60,293 nt of DNA from Myxococcota bacterium (GTDB lineage: Bacteria; Myxococcota_A; UBA9160; UBA4427). The translations under genes were made by a program, and so were the position numbers. The stretch is taken from the NCBI GenBank assembly GCA_028278345.1, contig JANQEL010000215.1, forward strand, positions 1-60,293. Reading direction: 5' to 3'. Below are positions 24,247 to 32,656 of this stretch, in pieces. The notes beneath the pieces are model-generated. The model saw only the letters and a program-made list of their open reading frames with translations, made no database searches and was not told where the DNA came from. Every line of letters begins with the position of its first letter. The stretch's first letter is position 1.

Positions 24247-25293
24247 CTACACCGCGCCGGGTTTCAGCAGCAACTTGCGTTCGAGCAGCGCCTCCGCGAT
24301 CTGCACCGCGTTGGTCGCCGCCCCCTTGCGCAGGTTGTCCGACACCTCCCACAACCAGAGTCGATCGCTACCGAGATCCTTGCGCACCCGTCCGACCCAG
24401 ACCTGATCGCTGCCCGCCACGTCGAAGGGCGTCGGGAAGCGACTCGATCCGCGGTCGTGGGTAAGCACGACACCCGGAAAGGCCGACATCGCGGTCATCA
24501 CGTCCACCACCGGGATCTCGACCTCGGGTTCGACGAGCAGCGTCGCCGAGTGTCCCACCTCGACCGGCACGCGAACGCAGGTGACCGACACGGGCAGGTT
24601 GGGCAAGCCCAGGATCTTCCGCGTTTCGTTCACGAGCTTGAGCTCCTCGGTCGAGTACCCGTTCACCAACAGGTCCTCGCAGAGGGGAACCACGTTGCCG
24701 GCGAGCGGCGTCGCGAACACCTCGGCCTTCGGCTCGATGCCTGCGGCACGATCCGCCCGTTGGCGCACGAGTTCCTCGACCCCGGGCCGCCCTGCTCCGC
24801 TCGCGGCCTGCAGCGTGGTCACGACCACGCTGCGAAGCCCCGCGCGTCGGCGGATCGGCTCCAGCGCCATCACGACCCCGACGGTCGTGCAGTTGGGACT
24901 CGCGATGATGCCCTGGTGCGTATCGAGGGCGAAGGCGTTGACTTCCGGCACCACCAGCGGCACCGAGTCGTCCATGCGCCAAGTGTTCGACTTGTCGATC
25001 ACGATCGCGCCTCGCGCCACGGCCTCGGGTGCCAGATCGCGCGAGAGCGCACCCGTCGCGGCGAAGAAGACGATGTCGACCCCTTCGAATGCCTCCGGGC
25101 GTGCCTCGAGGACCTCTCGCTCGACGCCACCGATGCGGATCTTGCGCCCTGCACTGCGCTTGCTCGCCAGCGGTCGGATCTCGCTCGCCGGGAAGCCGCG
25201 CTCTTCGAGCACCTCGAAGAGCACCTCTCCCACGGCGCCCGTCGCGCCCACCACGGCAATACTCACGCCCTGCTGTCGTCCTGCTTCACTCAT
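24247..25293 (-). CDS. asd: Aspartate-semialdehyde dehydrogenase
   Basis: Reduces aspartyl phosphate to aspartate semialdehyde with NADPH, the branch point to lysine/diaminopimelate, threonine and methionine. The 348-residue product has the dinucleotide loop VVGATGAVGEVL (14-25), catalytic Cys135 in IASPNCTTVG, the substrate-binding AASGAGRPGVEEL and the His region VRVPVEVGHSATLLVE. AAGGAG sits eight bases before the ATG. GTATGAVG followed by FxxLxER is typical of the Gram-negative/archaeal-type short Asd class. It heads an operon with two further genes. Confidence 0.96.
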   Translation of the reverse strand: MSEAGRQQGVSIAVVGATGAVGEVLFEVLEERGFPASEIRPLASKRSAGRKIRIGGVEREVLEARPEAFEGVDIVFFAATGALSRDLAPEAVARGAIVIDKSNTWRMDDSVPLVVPEVNAFALDTHQGIIASPNCTTVGVVMALEPIRRRAGLRSVVVTTLQAASGAGRPGVEELVRQRADRAAGIEPKAEVFATPLAGNVVPLCEDLLVNGYSTEELKLVNETRKILGLPNLPVSVTCVRVPVEVGHSATLLVEPEVEIPVVDVMTAMSAFPGVVLTHDRGSSRFPTPFDVAGSDQVWVGRVRKDLGSDRLWLWEVSDNLRKGAATNAVQIAEALLERKLLLKPGAV

Positions 25294-25381
25294 CACGTGT
25301 CTCCTTGGGTCCTGCTGGGTCTTGCATGGTGTTGAGGCCGCCATCGCTTCGCTGGTTTGCGAAGATTCGATGGCCCCAACG

Positions 25382-25415
25382 AAAAACGCCCTCCCGACGG
25401 TGTCGGAAGGGCGTT
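25382..25415 (-). terminator. Rho-independent terminator of the small gene upstream of asd
   Basis: On the minus strand AACGCCCT (25415-25408) pairs with AGGGCGTT (25392-25385) and CCGAC with GTCGG inside it, leaving a three-base loop and one mismatch; five Ts (25386-25382) follow. It terminates transcription coming from 25447-25632, so that unit is separate from asd. Confidence 0.85.
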
Positions 25416-25446
25416 GAAAACCGGCTCTTGCCTCTTTTGGCTGGGT

Positions 25447-25632
25447 TCAAGTTCGCGGTGGACCTTCCGACGGTCGAGGGATATGGGGCGTGTGCGGCTT
25501 GATGGCCGTGGTCGTGTTGAACGACCACGTAACGCGCGTATCGCGACCGCAGAGGACTACGGACGCAGCGCTGGCCGGCTTCATCGGCTGATTGGCCTGA
25601 TACGCCTGGCAGATGTGGTTGTCGCTCAACAT
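25447..25632 (-). CDS. Small protein of unknown function, or a small RNA, with its own terminator
   Basis: A 61-residue frame (MLSDNHICQAYQANQPMKPA at its start) ending 32 bases before a strong terminator. It contains two Cys, is Pro/His-rich at the end, and has noticeably lower G+C than its neighbours. An in-frame ATG at 25731 would give 94 residues with a basic N-terminus. No ribosome-binding site is convincing for either start. A TTGAC lies at 25668-25664 but without a good -10. The stand-alone unit is real as a transcript; whether it is protein-coding is uncertain. Confidence 0.45.
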   Translation of the reverse strand: MLSDNHICQAYQANQPMKPASAASVVLCGRDTRVTWSFNTTTAIKPHTPHIPRPSEGPPRT

Positions 25633-25762
25633 GGCCGGGAACTTCTCACCTGGGTTCACCAAAGTCAAGACACTTTCGGCATTCTTCGCTCCGACGTGAC
25701 GAAAAAATCGCATCCAACGTCGAATCGACATCCATGAGTGTCACCACCCCGGGAGCCCGAGC

Positions 25763-26662
25763 TTGATCGAAACCCTCAACCGCGACCACGGCCTGCCGGG
25801 TCGGCTGCACTTCGAGACCGGCCCGGGCGACCTCGTGTGCGTCGTGCTCGAGCATCCAGCCAGCCGCTGCCGGGTGGCTCTCCACGGTGGGCAGGTGCTC
25901 TCGTGGGTTCCGGCTGGAGGCGAGGAAGTGCTGTTCCTGAGCCAGACGAGCCACCTCGACGGCGTCCGTTCCATTCGCGGCGGTGTACCGATCTGCTGGC
26001 CGTGGTTCGGCAATCGCCCCGACGCCCCCGATTCGCCCCAGCACGGCTTCGCTCGCACCTCCTCCTTCCGCGTCGGCGAAGCGTTCGAGAACGCGGCCGG
26101 TGTGGGCATCGAGCTCGAATTCGATGGCGCGAACCCGACGCGCGAAGACTGGCCCCACCCCTTCTCCCTTCGTGTTCGCGTCAGCGTCGGCGCCGAACTC
26201 GAGATCGCCCTCGAAACCCGGAACACGGGCGACCGGCCCTTCACCATCGGCGCGGCCCTCCACACCTACTTCCGCGTCGGCGACGCCGAACGGCTCGCGC
26301 TTCGCGGGCTCGCGGGTGGCGAGTACCTCGACAAAGTCCGCGACTTCGCGCGTGACACCCAACACGAAGAACCCGTGATTCGCGGCGAGGTCGACCGCGT
26401 CTACCTCGACACCGAGGCGAGCTGCCAGCTCGAAGACGCCGTCCTCGGGCGGCGAATCGACATCGCCAAGGCGGGCAGCCGCACCACCGTGCTCTGGAAT
26501 CCCGGCCCCGAGCAGGCCGCCGCGATGGCGGATTTCGACGACGAGGGATACCGCGAGATGGTGTGTGTCGAAGCCGTGAACGCCTTCGACGACCAGCGCA
26601 TAGTCGCCCCCGGCGGGCGCCACACCCTCTCGACCCGCCTCTCGGTCTCTCCCCTCGGCTGA
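25763..26662 (+). CDS. D-hexose-6-phosphate mutarotase (YeaD-like aldose epimerase)
   Basis: Interconverts alpha and beta anomers of glucose-6-phosphate-type sugars in the cytosol. The 299-residue protein starts at TTG 25763, seven bases after GGGAG. It has the family pattern VALHGGQVLSWVP, SIRGGVPICWPWFG, QHGFARTSSFRV, the HTYFRV strand with the catalytic His, and VCVEAVN with the catalytic Glu near the C-terminus. The second conserved block IRGGVPICWPWFG distinguishes it from galactose mutarotases. It is followed by the signal peptidase gene in the same direction but with 68 bases between. Confidence 0.92.
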   Translation: MIETLNRDHGLPGRLHFETGPGDLVCVVLEHPASRCRVALHGGQVLSWVPAGGEEVLFLSQTSHLDGVRSIRGGVPICWPWFGNRPDAPDSPQHGFARTSSFRVGEAFENAAGVGIELEFDGANPTREDWPHPFSLRVRVSVGAELEIALETRNTGDRPFTIGAALHTYFRVGDAERLALRGLAGGEYLDKVRDFARDTQHEEPVIRGEVDRVYLDTEASCQLEDAVLGRRIDIAKAGSRTTVLWNPGPEQAAAMADFDDEGYREMVCVEAVNAFDDQRIVAPGGRHTLSTRLSVSPLG

Positions 26663-26730
26663 GGGGGAACCGGCCTCGGCGGCCCGGTTTCGAACCTCCC
26701 GTTCGACAACCCCCACTGCGAGGAGGAAGC

Positions 26731-27390
26731 ATGAAGGCGAACCCCAGGCGGACGAACCCGCCCCGCAGCATCGCGCGGACCTCGGATGTGCCGCCCTCCC
26801 TCGCCCGGCGCCTGGTCGGCGAACTCCTCCCGGCGCTGATCGTGATCGCCCTCACCCTCGCGGCGCGCTCTTCTCTCGCCGACCACTACGTCATCCCGAG
26901 CGGCTCGATGGAACACACCCTCGAGATCGGAGACCACGTGCTGGTCGACAAGTTCGCCTACGGCCTGCGCGTCCCCTTCACCGACATCGAGCTCGATGCG
27001 GGAGCGAAGCCCGCACGCGGCGAGGTCATCATCTTCGACTCCCCCATCGACGGCACGCGCCTGATCAAGCGCGTCGTCGCTGTCGGTGGCGACCACGTTC
27101 GCGTCGTCGACGGCGCGGTGGAGATCGACGGAAACAGCCAACGCGATCCGTCGGACACCGCCGTCGAGAATTACGGCGAACGCAAGGCGAACCTCAACCT
27201 CGCCTACGGCGGCGGGGTCGACCTGCGCGAGCAACTCGTCCCCCACGGCCACCTGCTCGTGGTGGGTGACAGTCGAGGCAACTCGCGCGACGGCCGCAGC
27301 TTCGGCTTCATCCCCGAAGCCCTCGCCTACGGCAAGGCGAAGGGCGTGATCTGGCGCCGGGGCGAAGGCCCGGTCTGGAACGCGCTCTGA
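26731..27390 (+). CDS. lepB: Signal peptidase I
   Basis: Cleaves signal peptides of exported proteins on the outer face of the inner membrane. The 219-residue protein starts after AGGAGG, has one N-terminal transmembrane helix (ELLPALIVIALTLAAR, 31-46), and all catalytic boxes: nucleophile Ser59 in VIPSGSMEHTL, general base Lys113 in GTRLIKRVVAVGGD, and GDSRGNSRDGRSFGFIP as box E. Only one helix precedes the active site, unlike the two in E. coli LepB. SppA, which degrades the released peptides, is encoded immediately after in convergent orientation. Confidence 0.96.
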   Translation: MKANPRRTNPPRSIARTSDVPPSLARRLVGELLPALIVIALTLAARSSLADHYVIPSGSMEHTLEIGDHVLVDKFAYGLRVPFTDIELDAGAKPARGEVIIFDSPIDGTRLIKRVVAVGGDHVRVVDGAVEIDGNSQRDPSDTAVENYGERKANLNLAYGGGVDLREQLVPHGHLLVVGDSRGNSRDGRSFGFIPEALAYGKAKGVIWRRGEGPVWNAL

Positions 27391-27391
27391 T

Positions 27392-28426
27392 TCAGCGCGG
27401 TAGCGCCATCGGCCAGAGGTAGTAGAAGCCCGCCGGCAAGGGCCCGATCTGCCCGAACGAGAGAACGTTCACCTGGGTCGTGGGTGCCGGGTCTTCGCTC
27501 TCGCGACTGCTGAAGCTGCTGTAGATGTTGCGCGCCATGCGCCCGGCTTCCTTGTAGGTCACGAGTGTGGCGTTGCGCACGCCGGCCCGCCGCTCGGCCG
27601 CTTCGATCGCGTCCTCGAGATGCCCAATCTCGTCGACCAGCCCCGCGTCGAGAGCCTGCTTCGCGGTGAACACCCGGCCATCGGCAAGCCGCTCGATGCT
27701 GCCGCGGTCGAGGTTCGGACGACCGTCTTCGACCACGTCGACGAAGCGCGCGAAGAGATCGTCGATCACGCTCTGCAGCTGCTTGCGCTCTTCTTCGCGC
27801 ATCGGCCGCACCATGCTGCCCGCGTCCTTGAAATCGCCGCTCACGAGGCTCTGGTCTTCGACGCCGAAGCGATCCATCAGGCCCGCCACGTTGATACCCG
27901 GCATGACGACACCGATCGAACCCGCGATCGAAGCCGGATGGGCGATCACATGGTCCGCAGCCATCGCGACGTAGTAGCCCCCGGAAGCGGCGACCTCCTG
28001 GAAGTAGGCGACGACGGGCTTCTCGGTCTGCTCGCTCCACATGTCGAGCAGGTGATGCACCGACTCGCTCGCGGCCACGCCCCCGCCCGGGCTGCGGATG
28101 CGCAGGATCAATGCGCGCACGTCCTCGTCCCGGGCGGCGAGTTCGAGGCCTTCGTGGAGCCGCGAAACCAGGCTCGGTTTGTCACCGCTGAAGCTCCAGC
28201 CCGACTCCTCGAAGCTGATCACGCCGGCGATCTCGAGCATGGCGATCTTGGCCGGGCCCTTCTCGACGATGACGACCTCGGAAAGCGGCGACACCTGGCC
28301 GATCGAACCGAGATCGATGATCGGAGTGATGCAGCCCGTGTTGAGGCAGAGCAATGCGCTGGCCGCGAGGATCAGGCCACGCGGCGCAAGAAGCGACGGC
28401 CTTCGGGTTTGCACGAAATCCAACAT
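27392..28426 (-). CDS. sppA: Signal peptide peptidase SppA, short (36K-type) form
   Basis: Membrane-bound serine protease that degrades leftover signal peptides. The 344-residue protein has one N-terminal hydrophobic segment (LILAASALLCLNTGC), possibly a weak lipobox, and the catalytic pair Ser148 in VAASGGYY and Lys200 in SGDFKDAGS. The spacing of 52 residues equals that of the Bacillus single-domain enzyme (S147/K199). RSPGGGVAAS and GSIGVV are the ClpP-like oxyanion and substrate blocks. Its ATG overlaps the APS reductase stop by one base (TGATG). It lies two bases from the convergent lepB. Confidence 0.93.
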   Translation of the reverse strand: MLDFVQTRRPSLLAPRGLILAASALLCLNTGCITPIIDLGSIGQVSPLSEVVIVEKGPAKIAMLEIAGVISFEESGWSFSGDKPSLVSRLHEGLELAARDEDVRALILRIRSPGGGVAASESVHHLLDMWSEQTEKPVVAYFQEVAASGGYYVAMAADHVIAHPASIAGSIGVVMPGINVAGLMDRFGVEDQSLVSGDFKDAGSMVRPMREEERKQLQSVIDDLFARFVDVVEDGRPNLDRGSIERLADGRVFTAKQALDAGLVDEIGHLEDAIEAAERRAGVRNATLVTYKEAGRMARNIYSSFSSRESEDPAPTTQVNVLSFGQIGPLPAGFYYLWPMALPR

Positions 28427-29484
28427 CAGATCCCTTCTCCCAGGGGTTCGCTCGACTCGTCGCTGGCGGGGGGTGTCTCCCACCACCACAGGCCTTCCCG
28501 ATCCGACTGGTCGGGGCGAATCGGGCGTGTGCAGGGCTCGCAACCGATGAAGCGGAAGCCCCGATCGTGGAGCTCGTTGTGGGGCACGCCGTGCTTGCGC
28601 ACGTAGCTCCACAAGGCGTTGTTGTCCCAACCGACGAGGGGGTTCACGCGCACGAGGCCCCGCGATTCTGGTGCTTGCCCTGTCTCGACCTCGACGACGG
28701 CTTCGGAGCCCGGCGATTCGAGTTCGCGGCCCACGCGCTGGTGGCCGATCCAGGCATCGAAGCCATCGAGGGCACGCGCGAGGGGACGCGAGCGTCGGAT
28801 CGCGCAGCACTCGCGGTGCCCATCGCGCAGGAACGAGTTCTGGCCCTTCTCTTCGAGGAGCTTCCTGAGTTCGTCGCTCGCGGGGAGCACGCTCTTGATC
28901 TCGATGCCGTAGTGACGGGTCACATCGTCGATCAACGCGTAGGTCTCCGCGTGATGTCTCCCGGTATCGACGAACAACACCCGGAAGGGTGCGCCGCTCT
29001 TCACCGCCATGTCGACGAGCACCACGTCCTCGGCGCCGGTGAGCACCACGGCACAGCGTTCGCCGAAACGCTCGAGGGCCAGGCGAACGATCTCTCCGGG
29101 CTCGAGTGTCTGCCACTGCGACGCGAGATTCGAGACGAGGCCTGCGTCGGGGGCCTTCCCAGCCGGCTTCGCGCTGGCCGACGTGTCGGCTCGCGGCTGC
29201 GACAGGTGATCGCGAAGCAGGCGCATGCCGCTCGTGTAGACCTCTTCGCTCCCATCCTCGAAGCGCAACACGAAGAACGGAGCGACCTCGACGCCGTGGA
29301 CGCGACCGAGTTCGACGCCCGACGAGGCGTCGTCCCCCTCGATCGCCCACACGACCTCGTCGATCTGCTCCCACACCCCGCGGCGCCGCAACATGTCCTC
29401 GGTCTGCGCGCACTTCTCGCACGGCTCGCCGTTGGCCAGGCGCTTCTTCACCATGGTGATCGAGACGGGGGCAGCAGCGGTCAA
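28426..29484 (-). CDS. cysH: Adenylylsulfate reductase with fused N-terminal thioredoxin-like domain
   Basis: Assimilatory reduction of adenylylsulfate to sulfite. Residues 125-325 are a PAPS/APS reductase: VDTGRHHAETY, and cysteines CC (226-227) plus CEPC (315-318) that ligate the 4Fe-4S cluster of the APS-specific class. The carboxy-terminal catalytic ECGxH Cys seen in plain enzymes is not visible. Instead, residues 1-95 form a thioredoxin/glutaredoxin-like domain with CEKC (22-25) and a VAPFFVL cis-Pro strand (67-73). The fusion would supply the electron donor within the polypeptide, as plants do at the other end. TTG start six bases after GGAG. Confidence 0.85.
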   Translation of the reverse strand: MTAAAPVSITMVKKRLANGEPCEKCAQTEDMLRRRGVWEQIDEVVWAIEGDDASSGVELGRVHGVEVAPFFVLRFEDGSEEVYTSGMRLLRDHLSQPRADTSASAKPAGKAPDAGLVSNLASQWQTLEPGEIVRLALERFGERCAVVLTGAEDVVLVDMAVKSGAPFRVLFVDTGRHHAETYALIDDVTRHYGIEIKSVLPASDELRKLLEEKGQNSFLRDGHRECCAIRRSRPLARALDGFDAWIGHQRVGRELESPGSEAVVEVETGQAPESRGLVRVNPLVGWDNNALWSYVRKHGVPHNELHDRGFRFIGCEPCTRPIRPDQSDREGLWWWETPPASDESSEPLGEGI

Positions 29485-29536
29485 GGGACACTCCGGGTGG
29501 GGAAACGCCGAGTGTCACCCTTCGCTGTGCCTCTCG

Positions 29537-30031
29537 CTAGTCGAGGGTGAAGTCGCAGGCGAGGATCCGCGCAATCCGCTTCATGTCGCCCCGCACGTTC
29601 CACGAGAAGTAGGGGCGCAGGATCGGACCGGCCAAACCCGTGGCGCCTTCGAAATGCGCGAAGCGCGTTCGCCCCGGGGCCTCTTCCCGCGCCGCCATCC
29701 CGACCAACCCGTGATGCGATTGCATCAGACAGAAGCCGAAGCGCAGGATGACGTCGAAGCGCATGCGAAAACCCAGCGGGTTGCGCGCCTCGAGCTCGAG
29801 TCGTTCGCCGTCCCGCGAGATCATGCGCGCCGACTGCACCGCCAGCTCGAACTGCGGCCCTCCGTCGACGAGATCGCCGACCAGCCCCCACAACGAATCG
29901 ATCGAAGTCTCGAATACGGCCTCGGCCAGCCCGACGTGTGGCAGTCCGGCGGCCAGCACGCGCATCCGCATCACCGGATCGAGTTCGGCCGTGGGCCAGG
30001 CGGCATCGGGAATCGCGGGGTTGATTGTCAT
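29537..30031 (-). CDS. SRPBCC-fold protein coupled to the ECF sigma factor
   Basis: A 164-residue protein with ATG 30031 overlapping the sigma-factor stop (ATGA) and AGAAGG eight bases upstream; a GTG nine bases earlier is less well placed. The pattern of an N-terminal segment, LAEAVFETSIDSLWGLVGDL, long beta strands (LELEARNPLGFRMRFDVILRF) and a C-terminal helix (WNVRGDMKRIARIL) fits the SRPBCC/polyketide-cyclase-like hydrophobic-ligand fold. Coupling implies co-regulation with the sigma factor. It is not an anti-sigma factor by appearance (no zinc motif or membrane helix). Confidence 0.65.
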   Translation of the reverse strand: MTINPAIPDAAWPTAELDPVMRMRVLAAGLPHVGLAEAVFETSIDSLWGLVGDLVDGGPQFELAVQSARMISRDGERLELEARNPLGFRMRFDVILRFGFCLMQSHHGLVGMAAREEAPGRTRFAHFEGATGLAGPILRPYFSWNVRGDMKRIARILACDFTLD

Positions 30032-30543
30032 GTCGTCCACCTTCTCTGGAACGCCTGACGCGCACGATGAAGCCTCGACTTGGCGGTCCCCGTCGCGACC
30101 TCGAGCAGCTGGGCCGCTTCGGCTTCGCTGAGCCCCTCGAGATCGCGCAGCACGAGAATCGCCCGTTGCGCGGGAGGCAGGGATTCGAGGACCGCGCGCA
30201 CATCGCGCGCGAGGGCGGGATCGTCCGCAGTCGGGAGATCACGCTCGAGGTCGCTTCCACTTTCGCGCCTCGCACGCGTCGCATGCCGAATGGCTTCGCG
30301 AGTCGCGATGCGCCGAACCCAACCGCGAAGCGCCCCGGGATCGCGTAGGCTGCGCAGGTCGCGGAACACCGCGATCAGCGCTTCCTGTGCTGCGTCCGGG
30401 CCGGCGTCGAATGCGATCGAGCCACAGATCCTCCCCACCCACGGCGCGAGCGCGTCGAGCATCTGCGACATCGCCAGGCTGTCACCACGCTGGGCCGCTC
30501 GGATCATCTCGGAATCCACCACGACCTCGAAGGGGGCACCCAT
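30028..30543 (-). CDS. ECF RNA polymerase sigma factor
   Basis: A 171-residue sigma-70-like factor made of region 2 (ALIAVFRDLRSLRDPGALRGWVRRIA, about 60-85) and region 4 (LPPAQRAILVLRDLEGLSEA through TGTAKSRLHRARQAFQRRW). It lacks regions 1 and 3, the ECF layout. Start ATG 30543 is used, but a later ATG (residue 13) is possible because promoter-like sequence overlaps the first codons. No anti-sigma gene is adjacent. A perfect 16-bp inverted repeat with outward-facing GGAACC lies two bases before the start. GGAAC is the commonest -35 core of ECF promoters, so autoregulation is plausible. Confidence 0.88.
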   Translation of the reverse strand: MGAPFEVVVDSEMIRAAQRGDSLAMSQMLDALAPWVGRICGSIAFDAGPDAAQEALIAVFRDLRSLRDPGALRGWVRRIATREAIRHATRARRESGSDLERDLPTADDPALARDVRAVLESLPPAQRAILVLRDLEGLSEAEAAQLLEVATGTAKSRLHRARQAFQRRWTT

Positions 30544-30545
30544 GC

Positions 30546-30604
30546 GCGAAAGGTTCCCGCGCGACCTCGAACCCCGCAAAAAATTCCTCGCGGGAACCTT
30601 TCGC
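30546..30604. promoter_or_regulatory. Perfect 16-bp inverted repeat between ECF sigma and amine oxidase genes
   Basis: GCGAAAGGTTCCCGCG (30546-30561) and CGCGGGAACCTTTCGC (30589-30604) are exact reverse complements, with 27 bases (including an A6 run) between. Each arm reads GGAACC outward, towards the sigma factor on the left and the FAD enzyme on the right. It may be a pair of divergent ECF -35 elements, a repressor site, or an RNA hairpin closing the sigma-factor start codon region. Confidence 0.6.
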
Positions 30605-30686
30605 TCCACGGCCCCCCCAGTGAGTCGAGTCCAGGGCACGGAGACCCGTGCCCGGACCCGTGAATCCTGCGCCCCGGAGGTCGACC

Positions 30687-31859
30687 ATGACGCGAGCCAC
30701 CCCCCTTCCCGTTTCTGCACCCCACGCTGGGAGCGCACCCGAGATCACCATCGTCGGAGCCGGACTCGCAGGTCTCGTCGCCGCAATCGAACTCGCCGAG
30801 GCGGGACTCCGGGTCGTCGTGCACGACGCCGCGGGGCGAGCCGGAGGTCGCGCCCGCACCGATGCGTCGCGTCACCGGGTGAACCTGGGCCCCCACGCCC
30901 TCTATCGACGCGGCGACTTCGGCGCGTGGCTGCAACGCAAGCAGCTCCTCCCGGCGGTCCACTATCCGAGCTTGACGGGCCTGCGTCTGCTGAAGGCCGG
31001 TCGCGCCCGCCGCTACGCACCCGGCCTCCTGAAGGTGATGCGAAGCGGAAACAAGGAAGCGCCGGTCGACGAGAACTACCGAGACTGGGCGCGCCGTGAA
31101 TTCGGCCCGGAAGTCGCGCGCTTCGCGATCGGCTTCGCCTCCCTGCCGACCTATCACCCCGACCCGGGCAGTCTGTCGGCGGCATTCGTGCAGGAACGCG
31201 TCGCTCGCTCGGTGGCCTGGCGACCGGTCTGGTACCTGAACGGTGGCTGGGAACGCCTGATCGAGCGTCTGGTCGAACGCGCGGGCCACCTCGGCGTACG
31301 AATCGAAACCCGCTCGAAGCTCCAGGCCCTGCCCGACGGCCCGTGCATCGTGGCGACCGGGCTCGAGGCAGCGGCGAGCTTGTTGGATGACCCTTCCCTC
31401 GAGTGGCCGAGTGCAGACTCTGCGCTCTTCGATGTCGCACTGAGAAAGAAGTGGAACGAGCCAACCGCAGTGCTCGATGTCGACGATCACGCCTACATCT
31501 CGCGCTACTCGGCCGGTGACGCTTCGATTGCGCCGCCTGGCGAATCCCTGCTGCAGGGCGTCACCGGGATTCGCGACAGCGAGTCGCCGGACGAAGCGCG
31601 CGATCGCATCTACGCGCTACTCGATGCGGGCTTCGCAGGGTGGCGCGATCGCGTGGTGTGGCAACGCAAGGGCGTGACCCGAAGCGCGGTGGGCCCGTGC
31701 GATCCCCCCGGTACGAGCTGGCGTGATCGTCCCGCCATCGATCGCGGGAGTGAACGTTGGCTGATCGGTGATCGGGTCGCGGCGCCGGGCGTACTCGCGG
31801 AGACGTGCTTCGAGAGCGCGCGAATCGCCGCGGGCCTCGTGCTTGCGAAGTACGCCTGA
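30687..31859 (+). CDS. FAD-dependent amine oxidase / phytoene-desaturase-like protein
   Basis: A 390-residue flavoprotein; GGAGG six bases before the ATG fixes the start. The dinucleotide-binding fold is plain: ITIVGAGLAGLVAAIELAEA (residues about 20-39) then VVVHDAAGRAGGRARTD, the family's RxGGR motif. A C-terminal WLIGDRVAAPGVLAETCF matches the second FAD contact. Substrate unknown; carotenoid, amine or quinone-like substrates are possible in this superfamily. It is divergent from the ECF sigma factor and probably controlled through the intervening inverted repeat. Confidence 0.86.
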   Translation: MTRATPLPVSAPHAGSAPEITIVGAGLAGLVAAIELAEAGLRVVVHDAAGRAGGRARTDASRHRVNLGPHALYRRGDFGAWLQRKQLLPAVHYPSLTGLRLLKAGRARRYAPGLLKVMRSGNKEAPVDENYRDWARREFGPEVARFAIGFASLPTYHPDPGSLSAAFVQERVARSVAWRPVWYLNGGWERLIERLVERAGHLGVRIETRSKLQALPDGPCIVATGLEAAASLLDDPSLEWPSADSALFDVALRKKWNEPTAVLDVDDHAYISRYSAGDASIAPPGESLLQGVTGIRDSESPDEARDRIYALLDAGFAGWRDRVVWQRKGVTRSAVGPCDPPGTSWRDRPAIDRGSERWLIGDRVAAPGVLAETCFESARIAAGLVLAKYA

Positions 31860-31861
31860 AG

Positions 31862-32503
31862 CTACGCGCGCCTACGCCGCCATCGTGCGAACGTCACCCA
31901 CCAGCGCACGCCCATGCCGAGGACGCAGGCGAGGGTAAAGGGGTGATAGAAGAGATCGCCCTCGGCGCTTCGCCCCGCGAAGGCGCCGAAGAAGGCGAAC
32001 CACGTGGCGTACATCCCGACCCGATGCAGGCCCACCCAGACCCGGCGTGGAAGCATGGCGGCCGTCGCGTCGAAGGAGGTCGCCACCATGAGGGCGAGCA
32101 GGAGATAGATGGCGAGCCCCGGCTCCTGCAGGAACGAGCCGTCGAGCTGAATCGCCCCGCTCTCCACCAGGGCCCACACGAAGAGGAAGTGGAAGAAGTG
32201 CGCGACCGCAAAGCTCACGCCCAGATAGCGGCGATTGCGGAGAATCCACTTGAAGTTCGCATTGGCCCCGAAATGGGGAATTGAAGATGCCACGAGCGCC
32301 GCGAGGAAGCAGAGGAAGCCGACGCGAAGCGTGACGCGCGCGCCCAGGCCGTAGCCTTCGGCGGTGAGCCCCTCGAACCCGAGGACGCCGAGCGAAGACA
32401 CGGCGACGAGCGCCGTCACCCATCCGACCAGCGGCCAACCCTCGATCCGAATGGACGCACCCGCGGCTGCAGCGTCTGACGACCCTGTACTCGTTTCCGA
32501 CAT
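31862..32503 (-). CDS. Ferric-reductase-like heme membrane protein
   Basis: A 213-residue protein with about six transmembrane helices. RNRRYLGVSFAVAHFFHFLF places paired histidines in a helix after the NRRYLG turn, and VGLHRVGMYATWFAFF supplies another, the layout of the ferric reductase-like/MsrQ domain that holds b-type hemes. FYHPF near the end adds a further His. It probably carries electrons across the inner membrane to a quinone- or partner-dependent reductase. No matching periplasmic reductase (such as MsrP) is next to it. It converges with the FAD gene, two bases away. Confidence 0.78.
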   Translation of the reverse strand: MSETSTGSSDAAAAGASIRIEGWPLVGWVTALVAVSSLGVLGFEGLTAEGYGLGARVTLRVGFLCFLAALVASSIPHFGANANFKWILRNRRYLGVSFAVAHFFHFLFVWALVESGAIQLDGSFLQEPGLAIYLLLALMVATSFDATAAMLPRRVWVGLHRVGMYATWFAFFGAFAGRSAEGDLFYHPFTLACVLGMGVRWWVTFARWRRRRA

Positions 32504-32656
32504 CGAGACCGACTCCGTGCGAGCGCGTCGCGCCGCCGCCACAACCTTGCCGTGTCACTGCAAGGCAGCGAGGCGCAGCCGGCAATCTCACCGAGCTGCA
32601 ACGCGAATGCAACCGGCTCCTCAAGCACCTCTCGAGTCACACCGATGCCATGACGC

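Noticed and set aside
27392..29518. 708-codon frame combining sppA with antisense of cysH
   Set aside because: Only the SppA part has protein character; the rest is the out-of-frame shadow of the APS reductase.
30544..30738. Longer sigma-factor start on the minus strand
   Set aside because: It would run through the inverted repeat and into the divergent FAD gene; no family homology in the extension.
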